The notes under the pieces are model-generated. The model did not search any database. It had not been told where the DNA came from and saw only the letters and a program-made list of their open reading frames with translations. Below, one piece after another: positions 7,478 to 16,923 of a DNA stretch of 64,000 nucleotides. The stretch covers positions 62,001-126,000 of the forward strand of contig NZ_SHMH01000003.1 in NCBI RefSeq assembly GCF_004283755.1, written 5' to 3'. Numbering within the stretch: the first letter of the stretch is position 1; the number at the start of each line of letters is the position of its first letter. Source of the stretch: Pseudoxanthomonas winnipegensis. Lineage in GTDB: Bacteria > Pseudomonadota > Gammaproteobacteria > Xanthomonadales > Xanthomonadaceae. The position numbers and the translations under genes were made by a program.

Positions 7478-9313
7478 GTGCCCATTCGCCAGCTTCCCGA
7501 CACCCTGATCAACCAGATCGCCGCCGGCGAGGTGGTCGAACGGCCTGCCTCGGTCGTCAAGGAACTGGTCGAGAACGCGCTGGACGCCGGCGCGCAGCGG
7601 GTGGACATCGACCTGGAGGAAGGCGGCATCCGCCTGATCCGCATCCGCGACGATGGCGGCGGCATCGCGCCGGAGGAACTGCCGCTGGCCGTCTCGCGCC
7701 ATGCCACCAGCAAGATCGCCTCGCTGGACGATCTGGAGACCGTGGCCACGCTCGGTTTCCGCGGCGAGGCGCTGCCCTCGATCGCCTCGGTCAGCCGCTT
7801 CAGCCTCAGCTCGCGTCGCGCGCACGATGCGCACGGCGCCTGCCTGCAGGTGGACGGCGGGCGCATGGGCGAGGTCACGCCGCGCCAGCATGCGCAGGGC
7901 ACCACGGTCGAGGTGCGCGAGCTGTTCTACAACGTGCCGGCGCGGCGCAAGTTCCTGCGCGCCGAGCGTACCGAGCTGGGTCACATCGAGGAGTGGCTGC
8001 GTTCGCTGGCGCTGGCGCGCCCGGACGTGGAGCTGCGCGTGTCGCACAACGGTCGGCCGTCGCGCCGCTACAAGGGCGGCGGCCAGCTGGAGCCCAGCCT
8101 GCGCCTGCACGAGACGCTGGGCGAGGAATTCGCCCGGCACGCGCTGCGCATCGATCACAGCGGCGCCGGCCTGCGCCTGCACGGCTGGATCGCGCAGCCG
8201 GCGTATTCGCGCGCCAGCGCCGACCAGCAATACCTCTACGTCAACGGCCGCGCGGTGCGCGACCGCAACATCGCCCATGCGGTGAAGCTGGCCTACCAGG
8301 ACGTGATGTATCACGGCCGCCAGCCGGCGTACGTGCTGTTCCTGGAGCTGGATCCGGCGCGGGTGGACGTCAACGTGCACCCGGCCAAGCACGAGGTGCG
8401 CTTCCGCGAATCGCGGATGATCCATGACTTCGTCTTCCGCACCCTGCAGGAGGCGCTGGCCGGCACGCGCGCGGGCGTGGCCGCCGAAGGCGCCGGCGAG
8501 ATGGCCGCCGTGCCGATGCCGATGGCGCAGGCCGCCTACGGCGCCCCCGCGCTGGCAGCGGGGCAGATGCCGCAGCACCTGCAGTGGACCGGCGCGCAGC
8601 AGTCGCCGCTGGGGCTGCGCGTGGCCGATGCGCCGGGGGCCTATGCGGCGCTATACAGCAGCCCGTCGATCCGCAGTCCGCAGCCGGGTCCACCGATGCC
8701 GCTGCCCGCCAACGACGCGCAGGACGTCATTCCTCCGCTGGGCTATGCCATCGCCCAGCTGCACGGCATCTACATCCTGGCCGAGAACGCCGACGGCCTG
8801 ATCGTGGTGGACATGCACGCCGCGCACGAGCGCATCGGCTACGAGCGCCTGAAGACCGCCCACGACGGCATCGGCCTGACCGCCCAACCGCTGCTGGTGC
8901 CGATGACGTTGGCGGTGGCCGAACGCGAGGCCGACGTGGCCGAGCGCGAGGCCGCCACCCTGACCGAGCTGGGATTCGATGTGACCCGCAGCGGCCCGCA
9001 GAGCCTGAGCGTGCGCAGCGTGCCGGCCCTGCTGGCCCACGCCGAACCCGGCGCGCTGCTGCGCGACGTGCTGGCCGACCTGCGCGAACACGGCCAGAGC
9101 CGGCGCGTGGCCGCCGCGCGCGACGAGCTGCTGTCGACCATGGCCTGCCATGGCGCGGTCCGCGCCAACCGTCGGCTCACGATCCCGGAAATGAATGCCC
9201 TGCTGCGCGACATGGAGATCACCGAGCGCTCGGGACAGTGCAACCACGGACGCCCGACTTGGGCGCATTTCAATCTGGCCGAGATCGACAAATGGTTCCT
9301 GCGCGGGCGTTGA
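7478..9313 (+). CDS. mutL: DNA mismatch repair protein MutL
   Basis: MutL couples mismatch recognition by MutS to strand incision and excision. The 611-residue protein starts at a GTG ([23 protein letters not shown]), the canonical family N-terminus. It has the GHKL ATPase motifs [19 protein letters not shown] and GFRGEAL within the first 110 residues, the transducer domain to about 335, and a variable Ala/Gly/Pro-rich linker. The C-terminal dimerisation domain begins near residue 415 ([16 protein letters not shown]). The end contains the conserved segment [14 protein letters not shown] and [11 protein letters not shown]. No DQHAxxExxxxE endonuclease motif was seen ([10 protein letters not shown] is present instead), as in bacteria with a MutH- or other system. 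Confidence 0.97.
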   Translation: MPIRQLPDTLINQIAAGEVVERPASVVKELVENALDAGAQRVDIDLEEGGIRLIRIRDDGGGIAPEELPLAVSRHATSKIASLDDLETVATLGFRGEALPSIASVSRFSLSSRRAHDAHGACLQVDGGRMGEVTPRQHAQGTTVEVRELFYNVPARRKFLRAERTELGHIEEWLRSLALARPDVELRVSHNGRPSRRYKGGGQLEPSLRLHETLGEEFARHALRIDHSGAGLRLHGWIAQPAYSRASADQQYLYVNGRAVRDRNIAHAVKLAYQDVMYHGRQPAYVLFLELDPARVDVNVHPAKHEVRFRESRMIHDFVFRTLQEALAGTRAGVAAEGAGEMAAVPMPMAQAAYGAPALAAGQMPQHLQWTGAQQSPLGLRVADAPGAYAALYSSPSIRSPQPGPPMPLPANDAQDVIPPLGYAIAQLHGIYILAENADGLIVVDMHAAHERIGYERLKTAHDGIGLTAQPLLVPMTLAVAEREADVAEREAATLTELGFDVTRSGPQSLSVRSVPALLAHAEPGALLRDVLADLREHGQSRRVAAARDELLSTMACHGAVRANRRLTIPEMNALLRDMEITERSGQCNHGRPTWAHFNLAEIDKWFLRGR

Positions 9314-9321
9314 GGCAGTCG

Positions 9322-10272
9322 ATGGGCAAGACCGGGGCGTTTTTCGGATGTCTGGCGCTGGCGTCGCTGCTGACGGCCTGCAGCGACCGCGCGGGGGCGC
9401 CGCAGGCCGGTCCGGCGGTGACCTCGGACACCACCTTCCTCGCCGACAACGCGATCTGGCGCACCGAGCGCCGTCAGGCGCTGCTGGCGCCCGACGGCTG
9501 GACCAGCCTGGTCGGGCTGCACTGGCTCACGCTCAAGGCGCATTACATCGGCCGCAGCGAGGCCAGCGGCATCAAGCTGGAAGTCGGTCCGCCCAAGCTG
9601 GGCCTGGTCCAGGTGGACGGCGACAAGGTGTTCTTCACCCCCGAGCGTGGCGTGGCGGTGACCGCCGACGGCCAGCCGCTGAAAGGGCGCATCCGCCTGG
9701 TCGACGACCAGTCCGGGCCGGCGACGGTGATCGGCTTCGACGACGGCGCCGACCGGATGACCCTGATCCACCGCGGCCCGCGTTACGGTCTGCGCATCAA
9801 GAGCGCCAACGCGCCGGCGCGGGTGGGCTTCACCGAGCTCGAATACTGGACGCCCGATCCGGCCTGGCGCATCGAGGGCAGGTTCGTGCCCGGCCCGGCC
9901 GGCGCCACGCTGACCTATGCCGACATGGTCGGCAACACCATCGCCGCGCCCAGCCCGGGCAAGGTGGAGTTCGAGCGCGACGGCAAGCGTTACGCGCTCA
10001 CCGCGATGGAAGGCGACAATGGCGGGCTGTTCCTGGTGCTGGCCGACCGCACCAGCGGGCATGGCTCGTATCCGGCCGGGCGCTTCATCGACACCGACGC
10101 GCCCGACGCGCAGGGCCGCGTAGTGGTGGATTTCAACCGCGCCTACAACCCGCCCTGCGTGTTCACCGTCTACGCGACCTGTCCGCTGCCGCCGGCGGAG
10201 AACCGGCTGGATCTGCTGGTCGATGCCGGCGAGAAGATGTACACCGGGCCGGTCGGCGGCGGCACGCACTGA
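9322..10272 (+). CDS. DUF1684 family lipoprotein
   Basis: A 316-residue predicted lipoprotein. The N-terminus MGKTGAFFGCLALASLLTAC has a lipobox LTAC with Cys20, so the mature protein should be lipid-anchored in the cell envelope. The body matches DUF1684: it contains GWTSLVGLHWL near the start and ends with the family signature DFNRAYNPPCVFTVYATCPLPP followed by ENRL. The biochemical function of the family is not established. It starts 8 bases after the mutL stop, so it is likely in the mutL operon. Its stop shares a base with the next ATG, suggesting it works with, or is at least coupled to, the GumN-like protein. Confidence 0.85.
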   Translation: MGKTGAFFGCLALASLLTACSDRAGAPQAGPAVTSDTTFLADNAIWRTERRQALLAPDGWTSLVGLHWLTLKAHYIGRSEASGIKLEVGPPKLGLVQVDGDKVFFTPERGVAVTADGQPLKGRIRLVDDQSGPATVIGFDDGADRMTLIHRGPRYGLRIKSANAPARVGFTELEYWTPDPAWRIEGRFVPGPAGATLTYADMVGNTIAAPSPGKVEFERDGKRYALTAMEGDNGGLFLVLADRTSGHGSYPAGRFIDTDAPDAQGRVVVDFNRAYNPPCVFTVYATCPLPPAENRLDLLVDAGEKMYTGPVGGGTH

Positions 10273-11180
10273 TGTCGGCGCTGCGCCGCCTCCTGCTGGC
10301 CGCGCTGCTGCTGGCCGTGGCCGCACCGGCCTGGGCCGCGCCGCCCGTGCCGCTGCTGTGGAAGGTCAGCAAGGGCGAGCACACCCTGTACCTGCTGGGC
10401 TCGTTCCACCTGCTCACCGCGCAGGACTATCCGCTCTCGCCGGACGTCGATGCGGCCTTCGCCGATGCCGAACAGGTGGTGCTGGAACTGTCCGGCGATG
10501 AGCTGCAATCGCCGGCGCTGGGCCAGGCGATGCTGGCCGCCGCGCAGCTGCCCGCCGGGCAGACCCTGCAGCAGCGCATCGATGCCAAGACCTGGGCGAA
10601 GCTGCAGGCCTATGCGCAGGCGCACAACCTGCCGATCGACCTGTTCGCGCACCTGGAGCCATGGCTGGTGGCGACCACCATCAGCGTGCAGGAAATGACC
10701 GCGCAGGGGCTGGACCCGCAGCTGGGCCTGGACCTGCACTTCATCCAGTTGGCCCGCCAGGCCGGCAAGCCGGTCAGCGGGCTGGAGCGCGGGCAGGATC
10801 AGGTCGCCATGCTCGACGGCATGAGCGCCGAGGAGCAGCGCCAGTACCTGGCCGAGACCCTGGACGATGCCGGTGCCACCGGCGAGCGCGAAGCCCAGCG
10901 CCTGCATGCCGCCTGGCGCGCCGGCGACGTGCAGACGCTGCGCGACGGACTGGCCGCGGACATGAAGCGCGAGTACCCCGCGCTGTACCAGCGCATCAAC
11001 GTGGCGCGCAACGACGCCTGGCTGCCCAAGCTCGAGGCGCGTCTGCAGGGCCTGGGCGGAGACGACACGCTGGTGGTGGTCGGCGCGCTGCACCTGCTCG
11101 GGCCCGATGGCGTGGTCGAGAAGCTGCGCGCCAAGGGCTATGCGGTGGAGCGCGTCTGCAGCGCGTGCGCCGCGCACTGA
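10272..11180 (+). CDS. TraB/GumN family secreted protein
   Basis: A 302-residue protein with a signal peptide (about residues 1-23, ending AWA) and a TraB/PrgY/GumN domain. The paired family motifs are GSFHLL near residue 43 and GALHLLG near residue 273; in the TIKI/TraB superfamily such GxxH motifs are proposed metal-binding protease sites. The name comes from gumN, next to the xanthan gum cluster of Xanthomonas, but no gum genes occur here. The ATG overlaps the stop of the DUF1684 gene. Proteolytic function is inferred from the superfamily and not shown for GumN-type proteins. Confidence 0.85.
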   Translation: MSALRRLLLAALLLAVAAPAWAAPPVPLLWKVSKGEHTLYLLGSFHLLTAQDYPLSPDVDAAFADAEQVVLELSGDELQSPALGQAMLAAAQLPAGQTLQQRIDAKTWAKLQAYAQAHNLPIDLFAHLEPWLVATTISVQEMTAQGLDPQLGLDLHFIQLARQAGKPVSGLERGQDQVAMLDGMSAEEQRQYLAETLDDAGATGEREAQRLHAAWRAGDVQTLRDGLAADMKREYPALYQRINVARNDAWLPKLEARLQGLGGDDTLVVVGALHLLGPDGVVEKLRAKGYAVERVCSACAAH

Positions 11181-11209
11181 GGCAGCCCTGACGGGTTAGG
11201 CGTGCGGCT

Positions 11210-11629
11210 TCAAGCCGCCGGCTCCATCACGATGCAGTCCACCGGACACGGCGGTACGCACAGCGCGCAGCCGGTGCAAAGGTCCTCCAGCACGGTGTGC
11301 ATGAACTTGGCTCCGCCGACGATGGCATCGACCGGGCAGGCCTGGATGCACTTGGTGCAGCCGATGCAGTCGGCCTCGACGATCAGCGCCACGCGTGGCG
11401 GCAGATGCTCACCGCGGCTGCGGTCGAAGGGCTGCGCCGGCACGCCCAGCACCTGCGCCAGCGCCCGCGCACCCTCATCGCCGCCGGGCGGACAGCGCTC
11501 GACCCCGGCCTCGCCGCGCGCCATCGCCTGCGCGTAGGGGCGACAGCCATCGAACCCGCACTGCCCGCACTGGGTCTGCGGCAGCAGGCGGTCGAGGCGT
11601 TCGACGAGGGAAGGGGAAAGATCGGTCAT
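11210..11629 (-). CDS. Stand-alone RnfB-like ferredoxin
   Basis: A 139-residue iron-sulfur protein resembling RnfB. The N-terminal 4Fe-4S domain (PF04060 type) shows CGQCGFDGC at residues 21-29 and a fourth cysteine near residue 46 (ERCPPGG). Two ferredoxin clusters follow, [14 protein letters not shown] and [14 protein letters not shown]. Unlike true RnfB of the sodium-pumping complex, it has no N-terminal membrane segment, and none of rnfA, C, D, G or E is nearby. Such isolated RnfB homologues are known in xanthomonads and beta-proteobacteria. It probably shuttles electrons to an unidentified partner. It is the last gene of a minus-strand run beginning at metG. Confidence 0.85.
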   Translation of the reverse strand: MTDLSPSLVERLDRLLPQTQCGQCGFDGCRPYAQAMARGEAGVERCPPGGDEGARALAQVLGVPAQPFDRSRGEHLPPRVALIVEADCIGCTKCIQACPVDAIVGGAKFMHTVLEDLCTGCALCVPPCPVDCIVMEPAA

Positions 11630-11666
11630 GCGTGGCGGTCGGGCTGCGCGGGGGTGTTCGGATCGG

Positions 11667-12257
11667 TCAGTAGCAGGGCCGGCCGCGGTACCAGCGTGCG
11701 TGGGCCAGGGCGAGCATCGGCTTGTCTTCGCCGCTGTCGCCGTAGGCGTGGATGCGTTCGAAGCTGGCGATATCGTACTCGGCCGTGATGCGCGCCACCT
11801 TGTGCCGGCCCACGTCGCGTCCGGCATAGCGGCCGGTGCAGCGGCCATCGACGTGCTCGAGGGCATTGCAGATCAGCGCCACGCCCTGCGCCTGGCACCA
11901 CGGGTGCAAGTAAGCATCGAGCGAGGCGGAGACCACGACCACGGTGTGGCCGCGCGCCAGGTGCTGGTCGAAGCGCTGATACATGTCCGCCCGCAGCACG
12001 CCGGGCAGGACGTCGCGCGCGTAGTGTTCGCCGGCTGCCAGCACCTCGTCATGCGGCCGTCCTTCGAACGCGATCCGGGTCACGCGCGCCCGCAGCGCGC
12101 CGGCCGACACCAGCCGCGCTCGGTATGCCAGCAGCCACGGCGCGATGTTCCAGCGCGCCCGCGCCAGCTGCTCGGGCGTGGCGATGCGGCGCAGGAAACC
12201 GGCATAGGTGTCCCGTGTGGTCAGCGTGTGGTCGAAGTCGAACAGCGCCAGTTGCAT
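11667..12257 (-). CDS. HAD-IB family phosphatase
   Basis: A 196-residue haloacid-dehalogenase-superfamily hydrolase of subclass IB (SerB-like). Motif I is [13 protein letters not shown] (nucleophile Asp7, acid Asp9), motif II is VVVSAS near residue 110, and the motif III/IV region includes the lysine in GRHKVARI and [12 protein letters not shown] near residue 170. The small helical cap lies between motifs I and II. The substrate is unknown; relatives act on phosphoserine or lipid phosphates. It follows the ArsB-like permease by 21 bases and precedes the RnfB-like gene by 37 bases, so all are probably cotranscribed. Confidence 0.85.
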   Translation of the reverse strand: MQLALFDFDHTLTTRDTYAGFLRRIATPEQLARARWNIAPWLLAYRARLVSAGALRARVTRIAFEGRPHDEVLAAGEHYARDVLPGVLRADMYQRFDQHLARGHTVVVVSASLDAYLHPWCQAQGVALICNALEHVDGRCTGRYAGRDVGRHKVARITAEYDIASFERIHAYGDSGEDKPMLALAHARWYRGRPCY

Positions 12258-12278
12258 CGGATGGCCCGGTCGTCGCCT

Positions 12279-13526
12279 TCAGCCCAGCGCCAGGCGCAGC
12301 GCGATCGCCGCGGCCAGCGCAGGCAGGGTCACCACCAGGCCCAGGCGCAGGAACTGGAAGAAGCCGACGTGCTCGCCCTCGCGGCGCAGGATCGACAGCC
12401 ACAGCAGCGTCGCCAGCGAGCCGCTCACGGCGATGTTGGGGCCCAGGTCCACCGCGATCAGCGCGGCGTCGCGCACCACTCCCGGTGGCGCGGCCTGGGC
12501 CAGTGTGGCGCTGGTCAGCAGCCCCACCGGCAGATTGTTGGCGACGTTGCCCGCCACCGTCGTGGCGGCGGCCACCACCCAGGTGGCCTGGACCGTGCCG
12601 GCCTGTAACTGGTCGCGCAGCAGGCCCGCCAGGGTCGCGACCAGGCCGGTCTGGCGCAGCGCCTCGACCAGCACGAACAGCCCGGCCACCAGCGGCAGCA
12701 CGCCCCAGTTCACGCCGGCCAGCACCGGCCACGGCGCGCTGCGTCCGCGCAGCGAGACGGCCAGCACGGCCAGCGCCGCCATCACCGCCGTCGGCCAGCC
12801 CAGCGACCAGTCCTGCCACGAGGCCAGCATCAGCACCAGCGCGGTCGCGGCCAGGGCAAACAGCGTCAGCCGGGCGTGGGCGTTGATCGGCGTCATCGGC
12901 ACTTCGGCGGACACCGCGCCGGCCAGCGCGCGTCGCTGGCTCCACGCCAGCACCGCATAGGTGAGCACGATGGCCGCCAGCGACGGCAGCCCGAACCGCG
13001 CCAGCCACTGCGGCAAAGGCGGCATATGCGTGCCGAACATCACCAGGTTGGCCGGGTTGGAGATCGGCAGCACGAAGCTGGCCGCATTGGCGACGAAGGC
13101 GCAGGCGAACAGCAGCGGCAGCATCGGCGCACGCGCCTTGCGCGCCACCGCGATCACCGCCGGGGTCAGCACCACGGCGGTGGCATCGTTGGACAGGAAA
13201 GTGGTCACCACCACGCCGGTGGCGAACACCAGCGCGAACAGGCGCCGCCCCGAGCCGCGCGCATGTTGCGCGGCCAGCTGCGCGACCCAGTCGAACAGGC
13301 CTTCGCGGCGGGCCAGCTCGGACAGCAGCAGCATGCCGGCCAGGAACAGATACACGTCCAGGCCTTCGCCCACCGCGTGGCCCACGCCCGCCCAGGGCAG
13401 GGCGCCGGACAGCGCCACGACCAGCGCGCCGGCCACGGCGTAGACCCATTCGGGCAGGCGCCCCGGGCGCGTCACCACGCACACCACCGTCGCCGCGGTC
13501 GTGGCCCACACCAGCCAGGGCGTCAT
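12279..13526 (-). CDS. ArsB/NhaD-type membrane permease
   Basis: A 415-residue inner-membrane protein with about 11-12 hydrophobic segments. The signature segments of the ion-transporter superfamily are FLSNDATAVVLTP near residues 110-125 and LPISNPANLVMFG near residue 160, repeated in the second half as GNVANNLPVGLL. These match ArsB arsenite pumps and related SLC13/NhaD permeases. No arsR, arsC or arsA is nearby, so arsenite export is only one possibility; sulfate, citrate or Na+/H+ exchange are others. Its ATG overlaps the stop of the MFS gene by four bases, implying translational coupling of two transporters. Confidence 0.8.
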   Translation of the reverse strand: MTPWLVWATTAATVVCVVTRPGRLPEWVYAVAGALVVALSGALPWAGVGHAVGEGLDVYLFLAGMLLLSELARREGLFDWVAQLAAQHARGSGRRLFALVFATGVVVTTFLSNDATAVVLTPAVIAVARKARAPMLPLLFACAFVANAASFVLPISNPANLVMFGTHMPPLPQWLARFGLPSLAAIVLTYAVLAWSQRRALAGAVSAEVPMTPINAHARLTLFALAATALVLMLASWQDWSLGWPTAVMAALAVLAVSLRGRSAPWPVLAGVNWGVLPLVAGLFVLVEALRQTGLVATLAGLLRDQLQAGTVQATWVVAAATTVAGNVANNLPVGLLTSATLAQAAPPGVVRDAALIAVDLGPNIAVSGSLATLLWLSILRREGEHVGFFQFLRLGLVVTLPALAAAIALRLALG

Positions 13527-14761
13527 GCGATCGCGTCTCGCACAGCGGCCCGCCGGCCGTGCATCAGCCAAGGCACCAGGGAAAGCACGGCCACGCTGCC
13601 GAGCGCGAGGAAGGCGATGCGATAGCTCCAGTGCTGCGCGATCCAGCCGCCCAGCGCCGGGCTGAGCGAGGCGCCCACGCCCTGCAGCGTCATCACCAGG
13701 CCCTGCGCGGCGTTGGTGCGTCCGGTGCCGTGCATCAGGCTGGCGACGGTGGCCGGCACCGCCACGCTCTGCAGGCCGGCGCCGATGCCGTCCAGCGCCT
13801 GCACCGGCAGCACGCCCCAGAGCGAGCCCAGCGTGCCGGCGGCGACCAGTCCACGCAGCGGCAGGGCGACGAAGGTCAACAGCAACACCCACCAGTGCCC
13901 ATAGCGCGGCAGCAGCCGCATCGCCGCCAGCGCGGCCAGCACCATCACCAGCTGCGCGATGATCACCGTGGCGGCGGTGAACACCGCCGGATTGGCCGCG
14001 TGCGTGGCCACCGCGGCTTGGCCGTACAACGGCAGCATGGCGGCATTGCCCAGGTGGAAGAACAGCAGCGCCATGCCCAGCAACAGCAGCGGACGCTGCC
14101 GCAGCAGATCGCGCCAGCGCACCGCCTGCGCGGGCGGCGCCGTGTCGCTGCCCGGCTCGCTGCCGCGCGCGGCCTGGTGGTCGATCTGGCGCGGGTCGAT
14201 CCGCCACAGGCTGGCGGTGGCCAGCAGGGCGAAGCCGCCCAGCAGCGCGAACACCGCCACCAGCCCGAACTTCCAGCCCAGATAGCCGGCCGCGGCGGCC
14301 GCCACGACGTTGCCGGCATGATTCGCGACCTGGTTGCGGGCCATCTGCCGCTCGAACCCGGCCTGCCGCACCAGGCCCAGGGTCAGTCCGGTCAGCGCCG
14401 GGCCGATGATCGCCCCGCACAGGCCGCTGGCCACCTGCGAGGCGACCACCACCGGGAAGGCGTGCGAGGCCAGCACCAGGCAACTGCTCGCCACCGTCAG
14501 CAGGCAGGCGAGCGCCACGACCGCGCGCTTGCGCCGGGTCGCGTCCACCAGCGCACCTGCCGGGACGGTGCAGAGCAGGCCGGCGATGCCGCCGGCGGTC
14601 ATCGCCAGGCCGATGGCCCCGGCCTGCCAGCCGAGCGACTGCAGCTGGACGCCCAGGAACGGGCCGAGCCCGTCCTGCACATCGGCGACGAAGAAGTTCA
14701 GCCCGGTCAGGGCGCGGCGGGAGCGCGGACTGGCGTCGGGAGTCGGAGGCGCTGGGGACAT
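13523..14761 (-). CDS. Major facilitator superfamily transporter
   Basis: A 412-residue MFS permease with about 12 membrane segments. The loop between TM2 and TM3 reads GALVDATRRKR, the usual MFS motif A, and the central loop near residues 195-215 is charged. The start ATG at 14761 gives MSPAPPTPDASPRSRRALTG, leaving a short cytoplasmic lead before TM1. The substrate cannot be told; drug/proton antiport is the commonest role for this type. It lies 83 bases downstream of metG on the same strand and overlaps the ArsB-like gene (ATGA). Confidence 0.85.
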   Translation of the reverse strand: MSPAPPTPDASPRSRRALTGLNFFVADVQDGLGPFLGVQLQSLGWQAGAIGLAMTAGGIAGLLCTVPAGALVDATRRKRAVVALACLLTVASSCLVLASHAFPVVVASQVASGLCGAIIGPALTGLTLGLVRQAGFERQMARNQVANHAGNVVAAAAAGYLGWKFGLVAVFALLGGFALLATASLWRIDPRQIDHQAARGSEPGSDTAPPAQAVRWRDLLRQRPLLLLGMALLFFHLGNAAMLPLYGQAAVATHAANPAVFTAATVIIAQLVMVLAALAAMRLLPRYGHWWVLLLTFVALPLRGLVAAGTLGSLWGVLPVQALDGIGAGLQSVAVPATVASLMHGTGRTNAAQGLVMTLQGVGASLSPALGGWIAQHWSYRIAFLALGSVAVLSLVPWLMHGRRAAVRDAIA

Positions 14762-14844
14762 GGACGCGGGGCGCGATGTGCTAGGCCGACTGTACGCGGT
14801 TCGCGCCCGGCCGAGATGTGAAGGAACGTGCCGCTGTGTGGCGG

Positions 14845-16923
14845 TCAGCGCACCGGCATGCCGGGCTGCGCGCCCGCGTCGGCATCCAGCAGCGCCAGCG
14901 CGCCGCCGTCGAAGCCGGCCGACAGGATCATCCCCTCGCTGACGCCGAAGCGCATCTTGCGCGGCGCCAGGTTGGCGATGAACACCACGCTGCGGCCGAC
15001 CAGCTTGTCCGGCTCGCCATAGCTGGCGCGGATGCCGGAGAAGATCTGCCGCGTGCCCAGTTCGCCGGCATCGAGTTCGAAGCGCAGCAGCTTGTCCGAG
15101 CCTTCGACGAACGCGCAGGCGGTCACCTTGCCGATGCGCAGGTCGAGCTTGGCGAAGTCGTCGATGCCGATGAGGCCGGGATTGGGGATTGGGGATTGGG
15201 GATTGGTGGGCGCCTTCGTTTCGGTTTTGGCGGGCGCGGGCTTGGTCGCGGCGGGTGCTGCTGGCGCGGCGGCCAGAGTGTCTTTCGAGGCGTCGGTCAT
15301 GGCGTCGATGCGCTTGGGGTCGATTCGGGTGAACAGCGGGGTGTAGGGCTGGATGACGTGCGCGATCAGCGGCTGGGCCAGTTCCTCCCAGCCCAGCACC
15401 GGCGCGGACAGGAACGCCTCGGCCTCGGCCGCGGTGCGCGGCAGCACCGGCTTGAGGCCGGCGGCCAGCACGCGGAACAGGTTCAGCCCCTGCGTGCAGA
15501 CCGACTGCAGCTGGGCATCGGCGCCCTCCTGCTTGGCGATGACCCAGGGCTTGGTCTCGTCGACGTACTTGTTGGCCTCGTCGGCCAGCGCCATCACCTG
15601 ACGGATCGCCGCGGCCGGGTCGTTGCGTTCGTAGGCCTCGCGCACCGGATCCAGCGCCTCCACGAAGCGCTGGTACTGCGCCGCGTCCGGCAGTGCGTCG
15701 GCCAGCCGGCCCTCGAAGCGCTTGTTGATGAAGCCGGCGCAGCGGCTGGCCAGGTTGACGAACTTGCCGACCAGGTCCGCGTTGACCCGCGCGACGAAGT
15801 CGCCCAGGTTGAGGTCCAGGTCGTCCACGCCGCCGGAGGACTTGGCCGCGAAGTAGTAGCGCAGCGCCTCCGGCTCCAGGCCGACGTCCAGGTAGGTGCG
15901 CGCCATGATGAAGGTGCCGCGCGACTTGGACATCTTGGCGCCATCGACGGTCAGGTAGCCGTTGACGTGCAGGCGCGTGGGCGCGCGATGGCCGGTACCG
16001 TGCAGCACCGCCGGCCAGAACAGGCCGTGGAAGTTGACGATGTCCTTGCCGATGAAGTGGTGCAGCTCGGTCTGGGTGCCGGCGGCCAGGTGCGGCGCGA
16101 AGTCCTCGCCCAGGCGCGCGCACAGGTTCTGGAAGCTGGACAGGTAGCCGATCGGCGCGTCCAGCCAGACGTAGAAGTACTTGCCCGGCTGGCCGGGGAT
16201 CTGGAAGCCGAAGTAGGGCGCATCGCGCGAGATGTCCCACGCGCGCAGGCCGCCTTCGGCATCCAGCCATTCGCGCAGCTTGGCCTTGACGCCGGGCAGG
16301 GCGACATCGCCGGCCAGCCACTCGCGCAGGAAGCCGTCGAAGTGGCCGACCTCGAAGAAGAAATGCTCCGAGTCGCGCAGCTCCGGCGTAGCGCCGGAGA
16401 TCACCGACTTGGGTTCCTTCAGATCGGTCGGCGAGTAGGTGGCGCCGCAGACCTCGCAGTTGTCGCCGTACTGGTCCGGGCTGCCGCAGTTGGGGCAGAT
16501 GCCCTTGATGTAGCGGTCCGGCAGGAACATGCCCTTGGCCGGGTCGTAGAACTGGGCGACGTTGCGCCGGCTGATGTGGCCGGCCTGTTCCAGCGCCACG
16601 TAGAACCGCTCCGTCAGCGCGCGGTTGGCGTCGCTGTTGGTCGAGTCGTAGTGGTCGAAGGCCACGCCGAAGGCGGCGAAGTCGCGCTCGTGGCTGGCCT
16701 GGATGTTGGCGATGAAGGCCTCGGGCGTGACCCCGGCCTTCTCGGCCGCCAGCATGATCGGCGTGCCATGGGTGTCGTCGGCGCAGACGTAGAAGACGTT
16801 GTCGCCGCGCATGCGCCGCGCCCGCACCCAGATGTCGGCCTGGATGTAGCCCACCAGGTGGCCCAGGTGCAGGGGGCCGTTGGCGTAGGGCAGGGCGTTG
16901 GAGACGAGCGCGGTGCGGGTCAT
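14845..16923 (-). CDS. metG: Methionyl-tRNA synthetase
   Basis: Class I synthetase charging tRNA-Met, 692 residues. The HIGH-like motif is PLHLGHL near residue 17; the zinc knuckle is CPNCGSPDQYGDNCEVC near 145-161; the KMSKS loop is AKMSKSRG near 330. The anticodon-binding helical domain follows to about 540. The C-terminal dimerisation/tRNA-binding domain (about 590-692) begins DFAKLDLRIGKV. The two are joined by an Ala/Pro/Lys-rich linker that includes NPQSPIPNPG, encoded by a heptamer microsatellite at 15178-15205. The start ATG at 16923 gives MTRTALVSNALPYANGP, the family N-terminus. Confidence 0.97.
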   Translation of the reverse strand: MTRTALVSNALPYANGPLHLGHLVGYIQADIWVRARRMRGDNVFYVCADDTHGTPIMLAAEKAGVTPEAFIANIQASHERDFAAFGVAFDHYDSTNSDANRALTERFYVALEQAGHISRRNVAQFYDPAKGMFLPDRYIKGICPNCGSPDQYGDNCEVCGATYSPTDLKEPKSVISGATPELRDSEHFFFEVGHFDGFLREWLAGDVALPGVKAKLREWLDAEGGLRAWDISRDAPYFGFQIPGQPGKYFYVWLDAPIGYLSSFQNLCARLGEDFAPHLAAGTQTELHHFIGKDIVNFHGLFWPAVLHGTGHRAPTRLHVNGYLTVDGAKMSKSRGTFIMARTYLDVGLEPEALRYYFAAKSSGGVDDLDLNLGDFVARVNADLVGKFVNLASRCAGFINKRFEGRLADALPDAAQYQRFVEALDPVREAYERNDPAAAIRQVMALADEANKYVDETKPWVIAKQEGADAQLQSVCTQGLNLFRVLAAGLKPVLPRTAAEAEAFLSAPVLGWEELAQPLIAHVIQPYTPLFTRIDPKRIDAMTDASKDTLAAAPAAPAATKPAPAKTETKAPTNPQSPIPNPGLIGIDDFAKLDLRIGKVTACAFVEGSDKLLRFELDAGELGTRQIFSGIRASYGEPDKLVGRSVVFIANLAPRKMRFGVSEGMILSAGFDGGALALLDADAGAQPGMPVR
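15178..15205. repeat. Four tandem GGGATTG heptamers inside metG
   Basis: The plus strand reads GGGATTG four times in a row from 15178 to 15205. The gene is on the other strand, where the repeat reads CAATCCC and is translated as the proline/asparagine-rich linker before the tRNA-binding domain. Because the unit is 7 bases, gain or loss of one copy would shift the frame and remove the C-terminal domain. Similar CAATCCC runs are common between genes in xanthomonads (from memory). Confidence 0.9.

Noticed and set aside
11210-11629. Part of a sodium-pumping Rnf complex
   Set aside because: No membrane anchor in the protein and none of the other five rnf genes is adjacent.
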